This document shows positions 54,844 to 64,000 of a DNA stretch of 64,000 bases, one piece after another. The DNA lies in contig JASKMD010000003.1 of NCBI GenBank assembly GCA_030144725.1, positions 7,899,237 to 7,963,236 on the forward strand, given 5' to 3'. A program made the position numbers and the translations under genes. Origin of the DNA: Haematococcus lacustris (Eukaryota; Chlorophyta; Chlorophyceae; Chlamydomonadales; Haematococcaceae). Below the pieces are notes generated by a model. It did not search any database, was not told where the DNA came from, and saw only the letters and a list, made by a program, of their open reading frames with translations. Positions within the stretch are counted from its first letter, which is position 1. The number at the start of each line of letters is the position of its first letter.

Positions 54844-57232
54844 CCGCCACGCCCTCAGATGGTGCACCCACATTCTCAGACCGGGGCGCTTCCACCTCAA
54901 ACTCTGGCTCCAGGCGGCGCCGCCCCTGATCACGCCCTGCCCCCAGCTCCAACCTGGGTTGTCTCTCTCCCTGGGCGGAAGAGCGGGCGGCGGTGTTGTC
55001 TTCCTGCTTCACCTGTGGCAGCAGTGAAGAGGGCAGCAGGTGGCTCGCAAGCATGGCTGGACCTCGGCTTGGTGCATAATTGAGTGAGGTGAGGTGATGA
55101 CAGTGCACATAGTGCCCGATGGAACTGGCTGGGTCTTCTGTATACTGCTCAGTGGTGCAACCAGGCACAAGCAGGGTAATGTACATACAGACTGTGCAGT
55201 AATCTGCAGTGCTGTATGCACACTTGGTAAACTAAAAAGGTTATTGTTTGGCAATGGCAAACCCTAGCTCGTGGGAATAGAATCAATGCCAGCGCCAGCC
55301 TAGTCTCCAGCCAAAATGTCAACCAAGAGCTGTATGCAGAATCCTTCCAGACCGTCTGTATTGCTTTTGTTCCGCCTAACACCACCAACGACGACCCGCA
55401 CAGCGGAGCCCGCAGGGCATGCTTAGAATACAGCATGATGCAAGCAGTCTATCACGCGTCGCCGCCCACCACTGGGGGTTGTGGCCTACCGTTCGTTGCG
55501 TTGCGAGGTCCCCATCCTGGCATGACGATCCCGCCGCGGCAGCAACCACCTGCGCCAAGCCTTGGCCCACGTCTGAGGTAGTGATTGAGCCAGACGTGGT
55601 CCAGTGCACGCAGGGCCTGTTAGCTGACGTCTAAAGGCTCCGGAGGTGCGCTGGGCGCGCACCGTGGGATAGTCGTCCGCTAAACATGTTTTCGCGACAA
55701 CATATTTCGCTTGCCCGTTGTAGCGCGGTGTCTCCTTCTCGCTGGCTATACCGCTGGCGGAGGCCTCTTCTTCCGTCTTGGTAGTCTTGAAGCAGCAAAA
55801 CATGGGTCCCGAGCGTGCAGACTTTGCACTGGCGTGTCGTCACCCGTAACGCGTAGTGTGAGTGTTGTTCGGATGTGCCTGTAAGCTAAGCTCGACGCTT
55901 GTGAGGCAGGAATCACTACGAGTGTGACATGCCTAATTAGGCGATATGCAGCGGTGCCGCACTCCAGTATGCACTCGAGTATGCACGTATGTTTAGCAAT
56001 CTCAGGTCATCAATGCCCTTCATGCTTAGCCTTGTCTGGGCCTCATTCACACAAACTCACATGGAGGCAGATGTTGTGGCAGCAGATGGACAGGGAGGGC
56101 TGTCAAGCAGCTTACTTCTGTGTGCACCTAACCTGCAGCAGCAGCGTCAGAAAGAGGAAGGGATAAGTGAGGACAAGGATGGAGCTGAGCTGCTCACCTC
56201 ATTGAGGAGTTGCTAGGTTTGCACCATTTGGTGTCCACCATGCCAGCGTCCGCAACATGCTGACCAAAGGGCAGTGGCCGCAGCATCACACTACGCCTGG
56301 TGCAAGGTGCTGCATGTAGTCAGCTCACCCTGCGTGTGCACCTGACAATGCGGATGGTGGTCACGCATGAGGCCTGGGGGGACAGCAGGTGTTTAGGGGC
56401 AGGTCAGGCCAAAGTGGGTCGCACAAATTGGCCATGGGCTGGAGCGCCAGTGACAGCATTTGTGGGAGCGCACGTGGCAGCTTGAGCAGTAGTAGCACCG
56501 CCAGCTGTTGCAGCAGTTGCAGCCTGCCAGAGGCATGAAAGGAAAAGACTTGGTGTGTGAGGCATGGCGCACACGCTGCTTGTAGCTGCTTATACCGCGC
56601 ACAAGGATGTGCCAGTGGCAGGGCACTGTTGCTGCAATATTGCGCACAAGAGTTGCAGCAGGTGCGGTGGGCAGGGCTAGCGCTACCAGCTGCAGCTCAT
56701 GGTGCATTCCTGCACCACCAGCACCGAGCAAGCACAAGCACTGGCACCGTACGACAGGCCAGTCGTGCCCAGGCCAGTTCCTCTTGTTGCATGGAAGAGT
56801 GTGAGCTCTGACATCGCACGCGATCTGCCACGCGATCTGCTACACAATCGAGCACGAGACCGAGCTCGGGAAAACACAACATGCGAAGTGCCTGATGCAA
56901 AGTGCGGCTTGCCTTCACGCTGAAGCTCCACAAACCAAAGTCGTTGGTTTGCCCAACTTTGTCCGTCATCGGCGATATGGCAACAGCCCCATCACCGGCC
57001 GGCGTATCACACAATTTGCTTGGACTGCAAGGCCAGCGCAGCCAAACCTGGAGAGCGCCGGTGACGCAGCAGCTTAAGCGGGCAGGAGAAGTCTGTGCGG
57101 GCGGGATCACATGTCCCCCCTGTGCCCTCGTTGGTGGCATATTTGTTATTATTTTTGCGACAGCTGCTTACAATGTGCTTGATTGCAGTAATCGTGCCCC
57201 GAGTAACGGTTGGGGCAAAGATTTTGACGTTT
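54844..57232. repeat. Segmental duplication, copy 1
   Basis: Aligned with 60894-63357 at an offset of ~6041-6050, roughly 95% alike. Copy 2 has a ~90-bp insertion at 62723-62812 that copy 1 lacks. Contains a short conserved frame (55989-56216) and the start of the TnpB/Fanzor-like 3' gene region (CLDCKASAAKPGERR at ~57018). Confidence 0.9.
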
Positions 57233-57363
57233 GCCTCGCGAGAGCATACTTATCTGATCCGTTAGTGAGGCTGAATGCACTCAAACCTCACATCACCCCC
57301 GCATCTCTCACAGTATTGGCGCTGTCGCAGCCGTCCAGGCGTAATGTGTAGGGCATGCAAGGA
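57233..57363. repeat. Segment shared with the PGK upstream region
   Basis: GTGAGGCTGAATGCACTCA and GTCCAGGCGTAATGTGTAGG match 20876-20973. Here the sequence continues without an LTR (GCAAGGATCAGAC), so this is the empty-site relative of the element A insertion. Confidence 0.85.
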
Positions 57364-58129
57364 TCAGACGGAAAGAGGCCATGGAGGGGGCCAACAAGGC
57401 CTGGTTGAAAGCTGATAGTGATGCACAAATGCACCTCCAAGCAGTACTGGTCGGTATCTAACGCAGTGGGCAGTCACCTTGTGCATCCCTATTCACAAGC
57501 CTGCTTTTCATGTTGCTGCACTAGGAGCGTGGCGGTGGCAGTGAGTTCACGACCAGTGCGCTTGTGACAAGACACAGGTCAGTTACATCGAGTAGGCGTC
57601 TGTGAGAAGTAGTGCAAGCCAGGTGCTGCCCTCGCAGTCTGTGCTGCCTCCATGCTCCATGAAAGTCAGCCGTGAAACCCCAAGTTGCTTGAAAGTGTCA
57701 CAGACCAGATACCACCCCTAACGAGGGTCAACGTGCTGCCCTCGCAATCATCGTTATCTTCACGTGTCACTTGGCTATTGGCATTGCTACACCGCACCCG
57801 CCCTAACGGTGTCACAAACTCTTGAGATCACCTCGCTTGGCTTAGAGGTTCCCCAAAGCAGGAGCCTGATGGAAGGTGGCAAAGCTGCAGCAGCTGGATA
57901 GGCTCGCTGTGGATGGGCACCAAGGTGCACAGTGGGAAGCTGCCGGGCTACGGGATAGCAGTCGGGTTGCACACCCTGCCCTGCGGCACACCACTCGCTG
58001 CTGCTGAGGCCAGTCACGGTGAGGGGCAAGGGCGCTGGGAAAGGGCTGGAGCGCAGCCATGCTGGTAAGCTGGACCAGCCCAGAGGCAGCTGGTGGTGAT
58101 GCATTTGCAGCTTGCATCGGGTGGCATAG
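57364..58129. other. No gene recognised
   Basis: Two occurrences of GTGCTGCCCTCGCA (57627, 57732) were the only repetition noticed. Confidence 0.35.
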
Positions 58130-58868
58130 TCAGGGCTGGTTGGCCGGTGGCGCCGGTGGGCCCAGTGGCTCTGGTCGCGGGTGTTGGTCGACCCCAGTCA
58201 GATAGTCAGCTAGGTCCAGCCACTCAGGCACTTCAGGGCTAGGGTGATACTGTAGGTACTCCCTCACATGGCTTGCGTAGTGCGTCTTCAACACCACCTT
58301 AACGCTCTTCTTGTAGCTTGTCATGTGCCACGACTGATGCTGGATGTGCGCCGCCATGCCTGAATCACGCTCATATACAGCCATCACCAGCTTCTGCCAC
58401 CGCTTGCGGGGCTTGTCTTCAAAATTGAAGTAGTTATTGCTTTGCAGCAGGTCTACCAGTTGTTGCATTGTCAATCCAGTGAGAGAGACATCTGGCAGCA
58501 AATAGGCTGCAACTCCTCGCCATGCCGGCTTATTGGCCCGTTTGCCATCAGGGGAGCTGTTGCCCTCTTCCGGGATGGTGCCCGCAGTGACCAGGGAGTT
58601 CAACATGCCCTTTAGGCACATTATCTCGAGCTTGCGTTGAAGTAATGGGTTGAGGCTGGGCTCCTCCTCTTCCTCTTCCTCTTCCTCTTCCTCTTCCTCT
58701 TCCTCTTCCTCTTCCTCTTCCTCTTCCTCTTCCTCTTCCTCTTCCTCTTCCTCTTCCTCTTCCTCTTCCTCTTCCTCTTCCTCTTCCTCCTGCTCCTCTT
58801 CCTCTTCCTCCTCCTCCTGCTCCTCCTCCTGCTCCTCCTCTTGCTCCTCTTCCTGCTCCTCCTGCTGC

Positions 58869-58900
<32 letters not shown>

Positions 58901-58913
58901 TTCCTGCTCCTCC

Positions 58914-58945
<32 letters not shown>

Positions 58946-59185
58946 CTCCTCCTCCTCCTCCTCCTCCTCCTCTTCCTCCTCCTCCTCCTCCTCCTCCTCC
59001 TCCTCCTCCTCCTCCTCCTCCTCAAGTATGTGTTGTGCCTTAGCCTCAGCCCTAATGGTAGTCTTGATGGTAGTCTTGGTGGTAGTCTTGGTGGTAGTCT
59101 TGATGGTAATCTGAGTACAAGCACCAGCAGGGCACAAAAGACAGCAACTGCTCTGCGGGAAGTGAGCCTGCTTGCCCAAGGCCAT
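58130..59185 (-). CDS. Unknown protein with a giant poly-glutamate tract
   Basis: An open frame of 351 codons from ATG 59185. Residues 1-55 include CCLLCPAGACTQ and Thr/Lys-rich repeats (TIKTTTKTTTKT). Residues ~56-175 are almost pure Glu with a few Gln, encoded by a GAAGAG/GAGGAG microsatellite. Residues ~176-351 are a normal folded-looking domain (RKLEIMCLKGMLNSLV, then PAWRGVAAYLLPDV, LTMQQLVDLL, RKRWQKLVMAVYER, VVLKTHYASHVREYLQYHP). I do not recognise the domain; basic and helical segments would suit nucleic-acid binding. Paralogous fragments at 60185-60535 and 53590-53665 show that it belongs to a repeated family. It may be spliced; the Glu tract would vary with repeat length. Confidence 0.55.
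58660..59020 (-). repeat. (GAAGAG)n/(GAG)n microsatellite
   Basis: Hexamer TTCCTC repeats (plus strand) at 58668-58790 pass into imperfect CTCCTC/CTGCTC repeats to 59022. Open on several frames: Glu on one, Ser or Leu on others. Confidence 0.96.
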
Positions 59186-59222
59186 TTGCGGTGTTAGTTG
59201 GCAAGGTGGAGGGTGTTTGGCT

Positions 59223-59648
59223 AGTGAGCCATGCCATCACCATGCACCCAGCCAGGTTCAGCACTCCCACCGTCCCTGTCCCTGCCTTTGCCTCTACTCC
59301 TTGACCCTCCTGGTCGCCCATGAACCTGCTGCACCTTTCCTAGCCTTCGTTATGCACTCCGTGTGCCATCATGAATGGGTATGATTGACTATTTGCAGTC
59401 AGAGCAGGGAGAGCAGGGTGCTCAGGGGCCAGGTAGCCAAGGTTTCCTGGCCTGCAAACGCACTCACTTCCCGGAAGTGCGCTGTCGGCGTCGCAACCCG
59501 GGGTAAGCTTACCAGCTTGTAGGGTAGTTCTGACAGGTGCGCCACCACGGGCTTTAGGGAAGACTTCTTCTTGTCCTCCTCCTTGTTCTTGCCCTTTGGA
59601 CGGCCCTGCGCGCGGCCCAAGGGCGCGGTTCAGCATTACATACGGGCT
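59223..59648 (-). pseudogene. Partial PGK copy P1 (exon 3 and flanking introns)
   Basis: Matches PGK positions 19690-20120. The 93-nt exon 3 is kept with both splice sites (CAG|GGCCGTCC and |GTAAGC) and an open frame [20 protein letters not shown], but PGK Tyr becomes Ser, Arg becomes His and LLGKP becomes LPYKL. No other exons. Confidence 0.88.
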
Positions 59649-60051
59649 CGCCCATGAACCTGCTGCACCTTTCCTAGCCTTCGTTATGCACTCCGTGTGC
59701 CATCATGAATGGGTATGATTGACTATTTGCAGTCAGAGCAGGGAGAGCAGGGTGCTCAGGGGCCAGGTAGCCAAGGTTTCCTGGCCTGCGGACACACTCA
59801 CTTCCCGGAAGTGCGCTGTCGGCGTCGCAACCCGGGGTAAGCTTACCGGCTTGTAGGGTAGTTCTGACAGGTGCGCCACCACGGGCTTTAGGGAGGACTT
59901 CTTCTTGTCCTCCTCCTTGTTCTTGCCCCTTGGACGGCCCTGCGCGCGGCCCAAGGGCGCGGTTCAGCATTACATACGGGGTGGCCCTGTTTCGCGCCAT
60001 TGCAGCTGACCTACCAAGTGTCTGGTGAGCAGGACCTTCGCTCCATTGTCC
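59649..60051 (-). pseudogene. Partial PGK copy P2 (end of exon 2, intron 2, exon 3)
   Basis: Directly follows P1. Exon 3 is again open (59863-59955), with PYKP at its end. A scrap of exon 2 is present (60018-60050, from ATGGAGCGAAGG to TTGG), then homology stops. P1 and P2 share substitutions absent from PGK, so one arose from the other. Confidence 0.87.
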
Positions 60052-60184
60052 GGTTCGCTCCGTTGCTCCGTTGTCCTCCTGCCCCTCCCCTCTCTCCCTT
60101 TCCCGCCCATCCGTTGGCCCTCTTGAGCCCCCAAATGCACCACCCCAAACCCATCCCTTCTTCATCCATACAGTACTACCCTCC

Positions 60185-60535
60185 TCACCGCCACGCCCTC
60201 ATCATCACGCGGGGGCGCTTCCACAGCATCACGCGGGGGCGCTTGCACAGCATCACGCGGGAGCGCTTCCACAACATCACGCAGGGGCGCTTCCACATCC
60301 TCACGCAGGGGCGCTTCCACCTCAAACTCTGGCTCCAGGCGGCGCCGCCCCTGATCACCCCCTGCCCCCAGCTCCACCCTCGGCTGTCTCTCTCCCTGGG
60401 GGAGTGAGCGGCTGGTGGTGTTGCCAGTTGCGGCACTTCAGCCTCAGCCTTGATGGTAGGCTGAGTACAAGCAGCAGCAGGGCACAGAAGACAGCAAGTG
60501 ATCAGCGGGAAGTGAGCCTGCTTGCCCAAGGCCAT
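60185..60535 (-). pseudogene. Paralogue of the poly-Glu gene N-terminus
   Basis: From ATG 60535 the frame starts MALGKQAHFPLITCCLLCPA, the same start as the gene at 59185, then diverges into an arginine-rich repeat read from a 30-bp minisatellite (60200-60320). Confidence 0.5.
60200..60325. repeat. 30-bp minisatellite
   Basis: CATCACGCGGGGGCGCTTCC plus ACAG, about five copies. Confidence 0.85.
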
Positions 60536-60567
60536 TGCAGTGTTAGTTGGCAAGGTGGAGGGTGTTT

Positions 60568-60670
60568 GGCCAGTGAGCCATGCCATCACCATGCACCCAG
60601 CCAGGTTAATCACTCCCGCCGTCCCTGTCCCTGACTTTGCCTCTGCTCCTTGACCCTCCTACTCGCCCAC
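60568..60670 (-). pseudogene. Partial PGK copy P3 (intron 3 fragment)
   Basis: GTGAGCCATGCCATCACCAT to TGACCCTCCTACTCGCCCA matches 19690-19795 of PGK intron 3 only. No exon. Confidence 0.8.
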
Positions 60671-60735
60671 CAACCCAGCCCCTTCCCCTCTCTGCCCCTC
60701 TCTCCCACTCCCGTCCGTCTTGCCCTCTTGAGCAC

Positions 60736-60850
60736 CAAGGTACCAAGGTACCAAGGCACCAAGGCACCAAGGTACCAAGGTACCTTGGTCTTGAGCACCA
60801 AGGTACCAAGGTACCAAGGCACCAAGGCACCAAGCACCAAGGTACCACTC
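60736..60850. repeat. 10-bp tandem repeat CCAAGGTACC
   Basis: About ten copies of ACCAAGGTACC/ACCAAGGCACC. GGTACC is palindromic and one inverted unit occurs at 60781. Confidence 0.93.
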
Positions 60851-60893
60851 CAAACCCATCCCTTCCTTATCCCCCAATAACATTCTCACCTCC

Positions 60894-63357
60894 ACCGCCA
60901 CGCCCTCAGATGGTACACCCAAGTCCACACACCGGGGCGCTTCCACCTCAAACTCTGGCTCCAGGCGGCGACACCCCTGATTGACCCCTGCCCCCAGCTC
61001 CAACCTGGGCTGTCTCTCTCCCTGGGCGGAAGAGCGGGCGGCGGTGTTGTCTTCATGCTTCACCTGTGGCAGCAGTGGAGAGGGCAGCAGGTGGCTCGCA
61101 AGCATGGCTGGACCTCGGCTTGGTGCATAATTGAGTGAGGTGAGGTGATGACAGTGCACATAACGCCTAGTGGAACTGGCTGGGTCTTCCGTAAACTGCT
61201 CGTTAATGCAACAAGGCACAAGCAGGGTAATGTAGTCAGACTGTGCAACAATCTGCAGTGTTGTATGCACACTTGGTAAACTAAGAAGGTTATTGTTTGG
61301 CAATGGCAAACCCTAGCTCGTCGGAATGGAAGCAATGCCGGCGCCAGCCTAGTCTCCAGCCAAAATATCAACCAAGAGCTGTATGCAGAATCCTTCCAGA
61401 CCGTCTGTATTGCTTTTGTTCCGCCTAAAACCACCAACGACGACCCGCACAGCGGAGCCCACAGGGCATGCTTAGAATACAGCATGATGCAAGCAGTCTA
61501 TCACGCGTCGCCGCCCACCACTGAAGGTTGTGGTCTACCGTTCGTTGCGTCGCGAGGTCCCCATCCTGGCATGACGATGCCGCCGCGGCAGGAACCACCT
61601 GCGCCAAGCCTTGGTCCGCTTCTGATATAGTGATTGCGCCAGACGTTGTCCAGTGCGCGCAAGGCGTATTAGCTGACGTCTTAAGGCCTAGGCTCCTGAG
61701 GTGCACTGGGCGCGCACCATGGGATAACATGTCGCGACAACATGCCCGTCGTAGCGCGGTGTCTCCTTCTCATCGGCGTCGCCACTGACGGGTGCCTCTT
61801 CTTCCGTCTTGATAGGCTTGAAAGGCGTGAGGCAGCATGACATGGGGTCCCGAGCGGGCATACTTTGCTCTGGCGTGTCGTCCCCCATAACGCGGAGTGT
61901 ATGTGTTGTTCGGTTGTGCCTATAACCTGAGCTCGACGCTTGTGAGGCAGGAATCACTACGAGTGTGACATGCCTAATTAGGCAATATGCAGCGGTGCTG
62001 CACTCCAGTATGCACTCGAGTATGCACGTATGTTTAGCAATCTCAGGTCATCAATGCCCTTCATGCTTAGCCTTGTCTGGGCCTCATTCACACAAACTCA
62101 CATGGAGGCAGATGCTGTGGCAGCAGATGGACAGGGAGGGCTGTCAAGCAGCTTACTTCTGTGTGCACCTAACCTGCAGCAGCAGCGTCAGAAAGAGGAA
62201 GGGATAAGTGAGGACAAGGATGGAGCTGAGCTGCTCACCTCATTGAGGAGTTGCTAGGTTTGCACCATTTGGTGTCCACCATGCCAGCGTCCGCAACATG
62301 CTGACCGCAGGGCAGTGGCCGCAGCATCACACCAAGCCTGGTGCAAGGTGCTGCATGTAGTCAGCTCAACCTGCGTGTGCACCTGACAATGCGGATGGTG
62401 GTCACGCATGAGGCCTGGGGGGACAGCAGGTGTTTAGGGGCAGGTCAGGCCAAAGTGGGTCGCACAAACTGGCCATGGGCTGGAGCGCCAGTGACAGCAT
62501 CTGTGGGAGCGCACGTGGCAGCTTGAGCAGTAGTAGCACCGCCAGCTGTTGCAGCAGTTGCAGCCTGCCAGAGGCATGAAAGGAAAAGACCTGGTGTGTG
62601 AGGCATGGCGCACACGCTGCTTGTAGCTGCTTATACCGCGCACAAGGATGTGCCAGTGGCAGGGCACTGTTGCTGCAATATTGCGCACAAGAGTTGCAGC
62701 AGGTGCGGTGGGCAGGGCTAGCGCAAGCCAGAAGGGAACATAAGCGATGGCCCTACAACACGGGACAGTAACAATAACAAGGCAGCAATGAGAGCAGCAG
62801 CTGGTGGAGTACCAGCTGCAGCTCATGGTGCATTCCTGCATCACCAGCACCGAGCAAGCACAAGCACTGGCACCGTACGACAGGCCAGTCGTGCCCAGGC
62901 CAGTTCCTGCTGTCGCAAGGAAGAGTGTGAGCTCCGACATCGCACGCGGTCTGCCACGCGATCTGCTACACAATCGAGCACGAGACCGAGCTCGGGAAAA
63001 CACACGAAATGCGAAGTGCCTGATGCAAAGTGCGGCTTGCCTTCACACTGAAGCTCCACAAACCAAAGCCGTTGGTCTGCCCAACTTTGTCCGTCATCGG
63101 CGACATGGCAACAGCCCCATCACCGGCCGGCGTATCACACCTTACAGTTGCTTCGAGTGCAACGCCAGCACAGCCAGCCCTGGAAATCGCCGGTGCCGCA
63201 GCAGCTTAAGCGGGCAGGAGAAGTCTGTGCGGGCGGGATCACATGTCTCCCCTGTTGCCCTCGTTGGTGGCATATTTGTTATTATTTATGCGACAGCTGC
63301 TGACAATGCGTTTGATTGCGGTTTTCGTGCCGCGAGTAACAGTTGGGGCAAAGATTG
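60894..63357. repeat. Segmental duplication, copy 2
   Basis: Counterpart of 54844-57232. Leads without a break into the recognisable end of the TnpB/Fanzor-like gene. Confidence 0.9.
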
Positions 63358-63865
63358 TCAGGTGAGGGGGTTGAGGATAGGGGGTTGTTGGCAGTGTTGG
63401 AAGGGTGGTGGAGTCAAGGTGACTAGGTAGGGTCAAGATGAAAAATCTTACAAATTTGAAATGTGCATTGCCCCATGTGTCCATGCAGGTGGCTGCGGCC
63501 AGTGAAAAGCATGGCAAAGCGTTTCCAAGTCCGGGGCCTGATGTGCTTAACAAGCATCAACAACATCACCAGGTAAGCATTGACCCAACCCTACACATGT
63601 GCATGACATGAGCATATCCCACATGACATGACACATGAATTGACGTCATGCATCTTCCACACCCATGTGCAGGTTCTATGACCGGAACGTGTCAGCCGCG
63701 CTGAACATCCGCCGCTGTGCAGTCGGCCCAGGGCCTCGTCCCACTGAGCTGTGCTACCGGACTAACCGCCCAGCCATGCCAAAGCCAGGCCAGCCAGTCC
63801 AGGATTGGGTGGAGATACCCGACAAGCCCCTGCTGCGCAAGTGGCAGCGCCAGTCGCAGCAATAG
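63210..63865 (+). CDS. TnpB/Fanzor-like protein, C-terminal exons
   Basis: Three segments join in frame: up to 63361 (GTC AG|GTGAGG), 63489-63572, and 63673-63865 (stop TAG). The joined part reads VGAKIVRWLRPVKSMAKRF, VRGLMCLTSINNITRFYDRN, VSAALNIRR. D-R-x-V-x-A-A-x-N-I is the RuvC-III block of TnpB-type nucleases, including eukaryotic Fanzor. Upstream, in another frame, CFECNASTASPGNRRC (63135-63182) could be half of the zinc finger that normally precedes it. The tail after C-A-V-G-P-G is the sort of Pro-rich end I recall from a high-copy volvocalean family. The rest of the nuclease was not found, and the first catalytic Asp and Glu are not visible. Probably a degraded or mis-spliced copy. 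Confidence 0.5.
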
Positions 63866-64000
63866 CCAGCTACAGCTCAAGACAATCCCAACATAAAATA
63901 AACAATGAACCCCTAACAAAGGGGATGTGTGTGGCGCAGGCACAGGCACTGGCACAGGCACACACACCAGAAGGCTGAGCTGAAGTGCGCATTAGGCACA

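Noticed and set aside
58650..59114. Poly-Ser and poly-Leu open frames opposite the poly-Glu gene
   Set aside because: Antisense readings of the TTCCTC microsatellite.
62434..63003. 189-codon Cys/Ser-rich frame on the minus strand
   Set aside because: The plus-strand direction leads into the spliced TnpB/Fanzor-like end; in duplicate copy 1 the minus frame is altered by the 90-bp indel.

Overview
The window is nuclear DNA of a eukaryote, almost certainly a green alga of the Chlamydomonadales. The evidence is a chloroplast-type phosphoglycerate kinase gene split into 12 GT-AG exons, GC-rich DNA loaded with minisatellites, TGTAA motifs where green-algal polyadenylation signals are expected, and chromodomain Ty3/gypsy retrotransposons. 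Several repeat-encoded fragments resemble, from recall only and not by a search, protein families abundant in Haematococcus. No bacterial features, tRNA, rRNA or CRISPR were found.

Layout. 1-6766: a nearly identical ~3.5 kb tandem duplication carrying a decayed hAT-like transposase gene (minus strand). 6849-8296: the 3' end of a WD40-repeat gene (plus). 8300-14200: degraded repeats, including scattered TnpB/Fanzor-like relics and a frame-broken coiled-coil gene. 14453-20738 (minus): the one clearly intact host gene, PGK (465 codons; every exon could be placed). 20974-30663: Ty3/gypsy element A (5' LTR, gag, pro, pol, chromodomain), killed by a nonsense codon in the protease and by a 3.77 kb foldback transposon (26091-29859, 7-bp target duplication); its 3' LTR was not found. 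31.3-33.4 kb: a gene with a DDE/RNase-H-like transposase domain. Its last ~22 codons lie 20 kb away at 53538-53603, because Ty3/gypsy element B (33408-53532, identical-length 207 bp LTRs, TSD CTCAG) inserted into it. 54.8-57.2 and 60.9-63.4 kb: a second segmental tandem duplication, separated by partial PGK copies and a poly-glutamate gene. 63.2-63.9 kb: the end of a TnpB/Fanzor-like gene.

Element B is a set of nested insertions. Its pol frame is broken by a solo LTR (36054-36456), by a 4.5 kb element (36698-41200) and by a 9.5 kb element (42936-52470). The two large insertions share CACTCAC...GTGAGTG ends and 2-bp target duplications, and each has long subterminal arrays of a short palindrome (ATCTGTACAGAT in one, AGCGCT-centred in the other). 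The first contains a hairpin MITE inside a (GGGCT)n array; the second contains a TIR element (47089-48419). Subtracting each insertion plus one target duplication restores a continuous pol reading frame at every junction, which supports all the boundaries. The CACTCAC elements, with private palindromic arrays and a shared internal unit, are the best candidate here for an undescribed mobile system.
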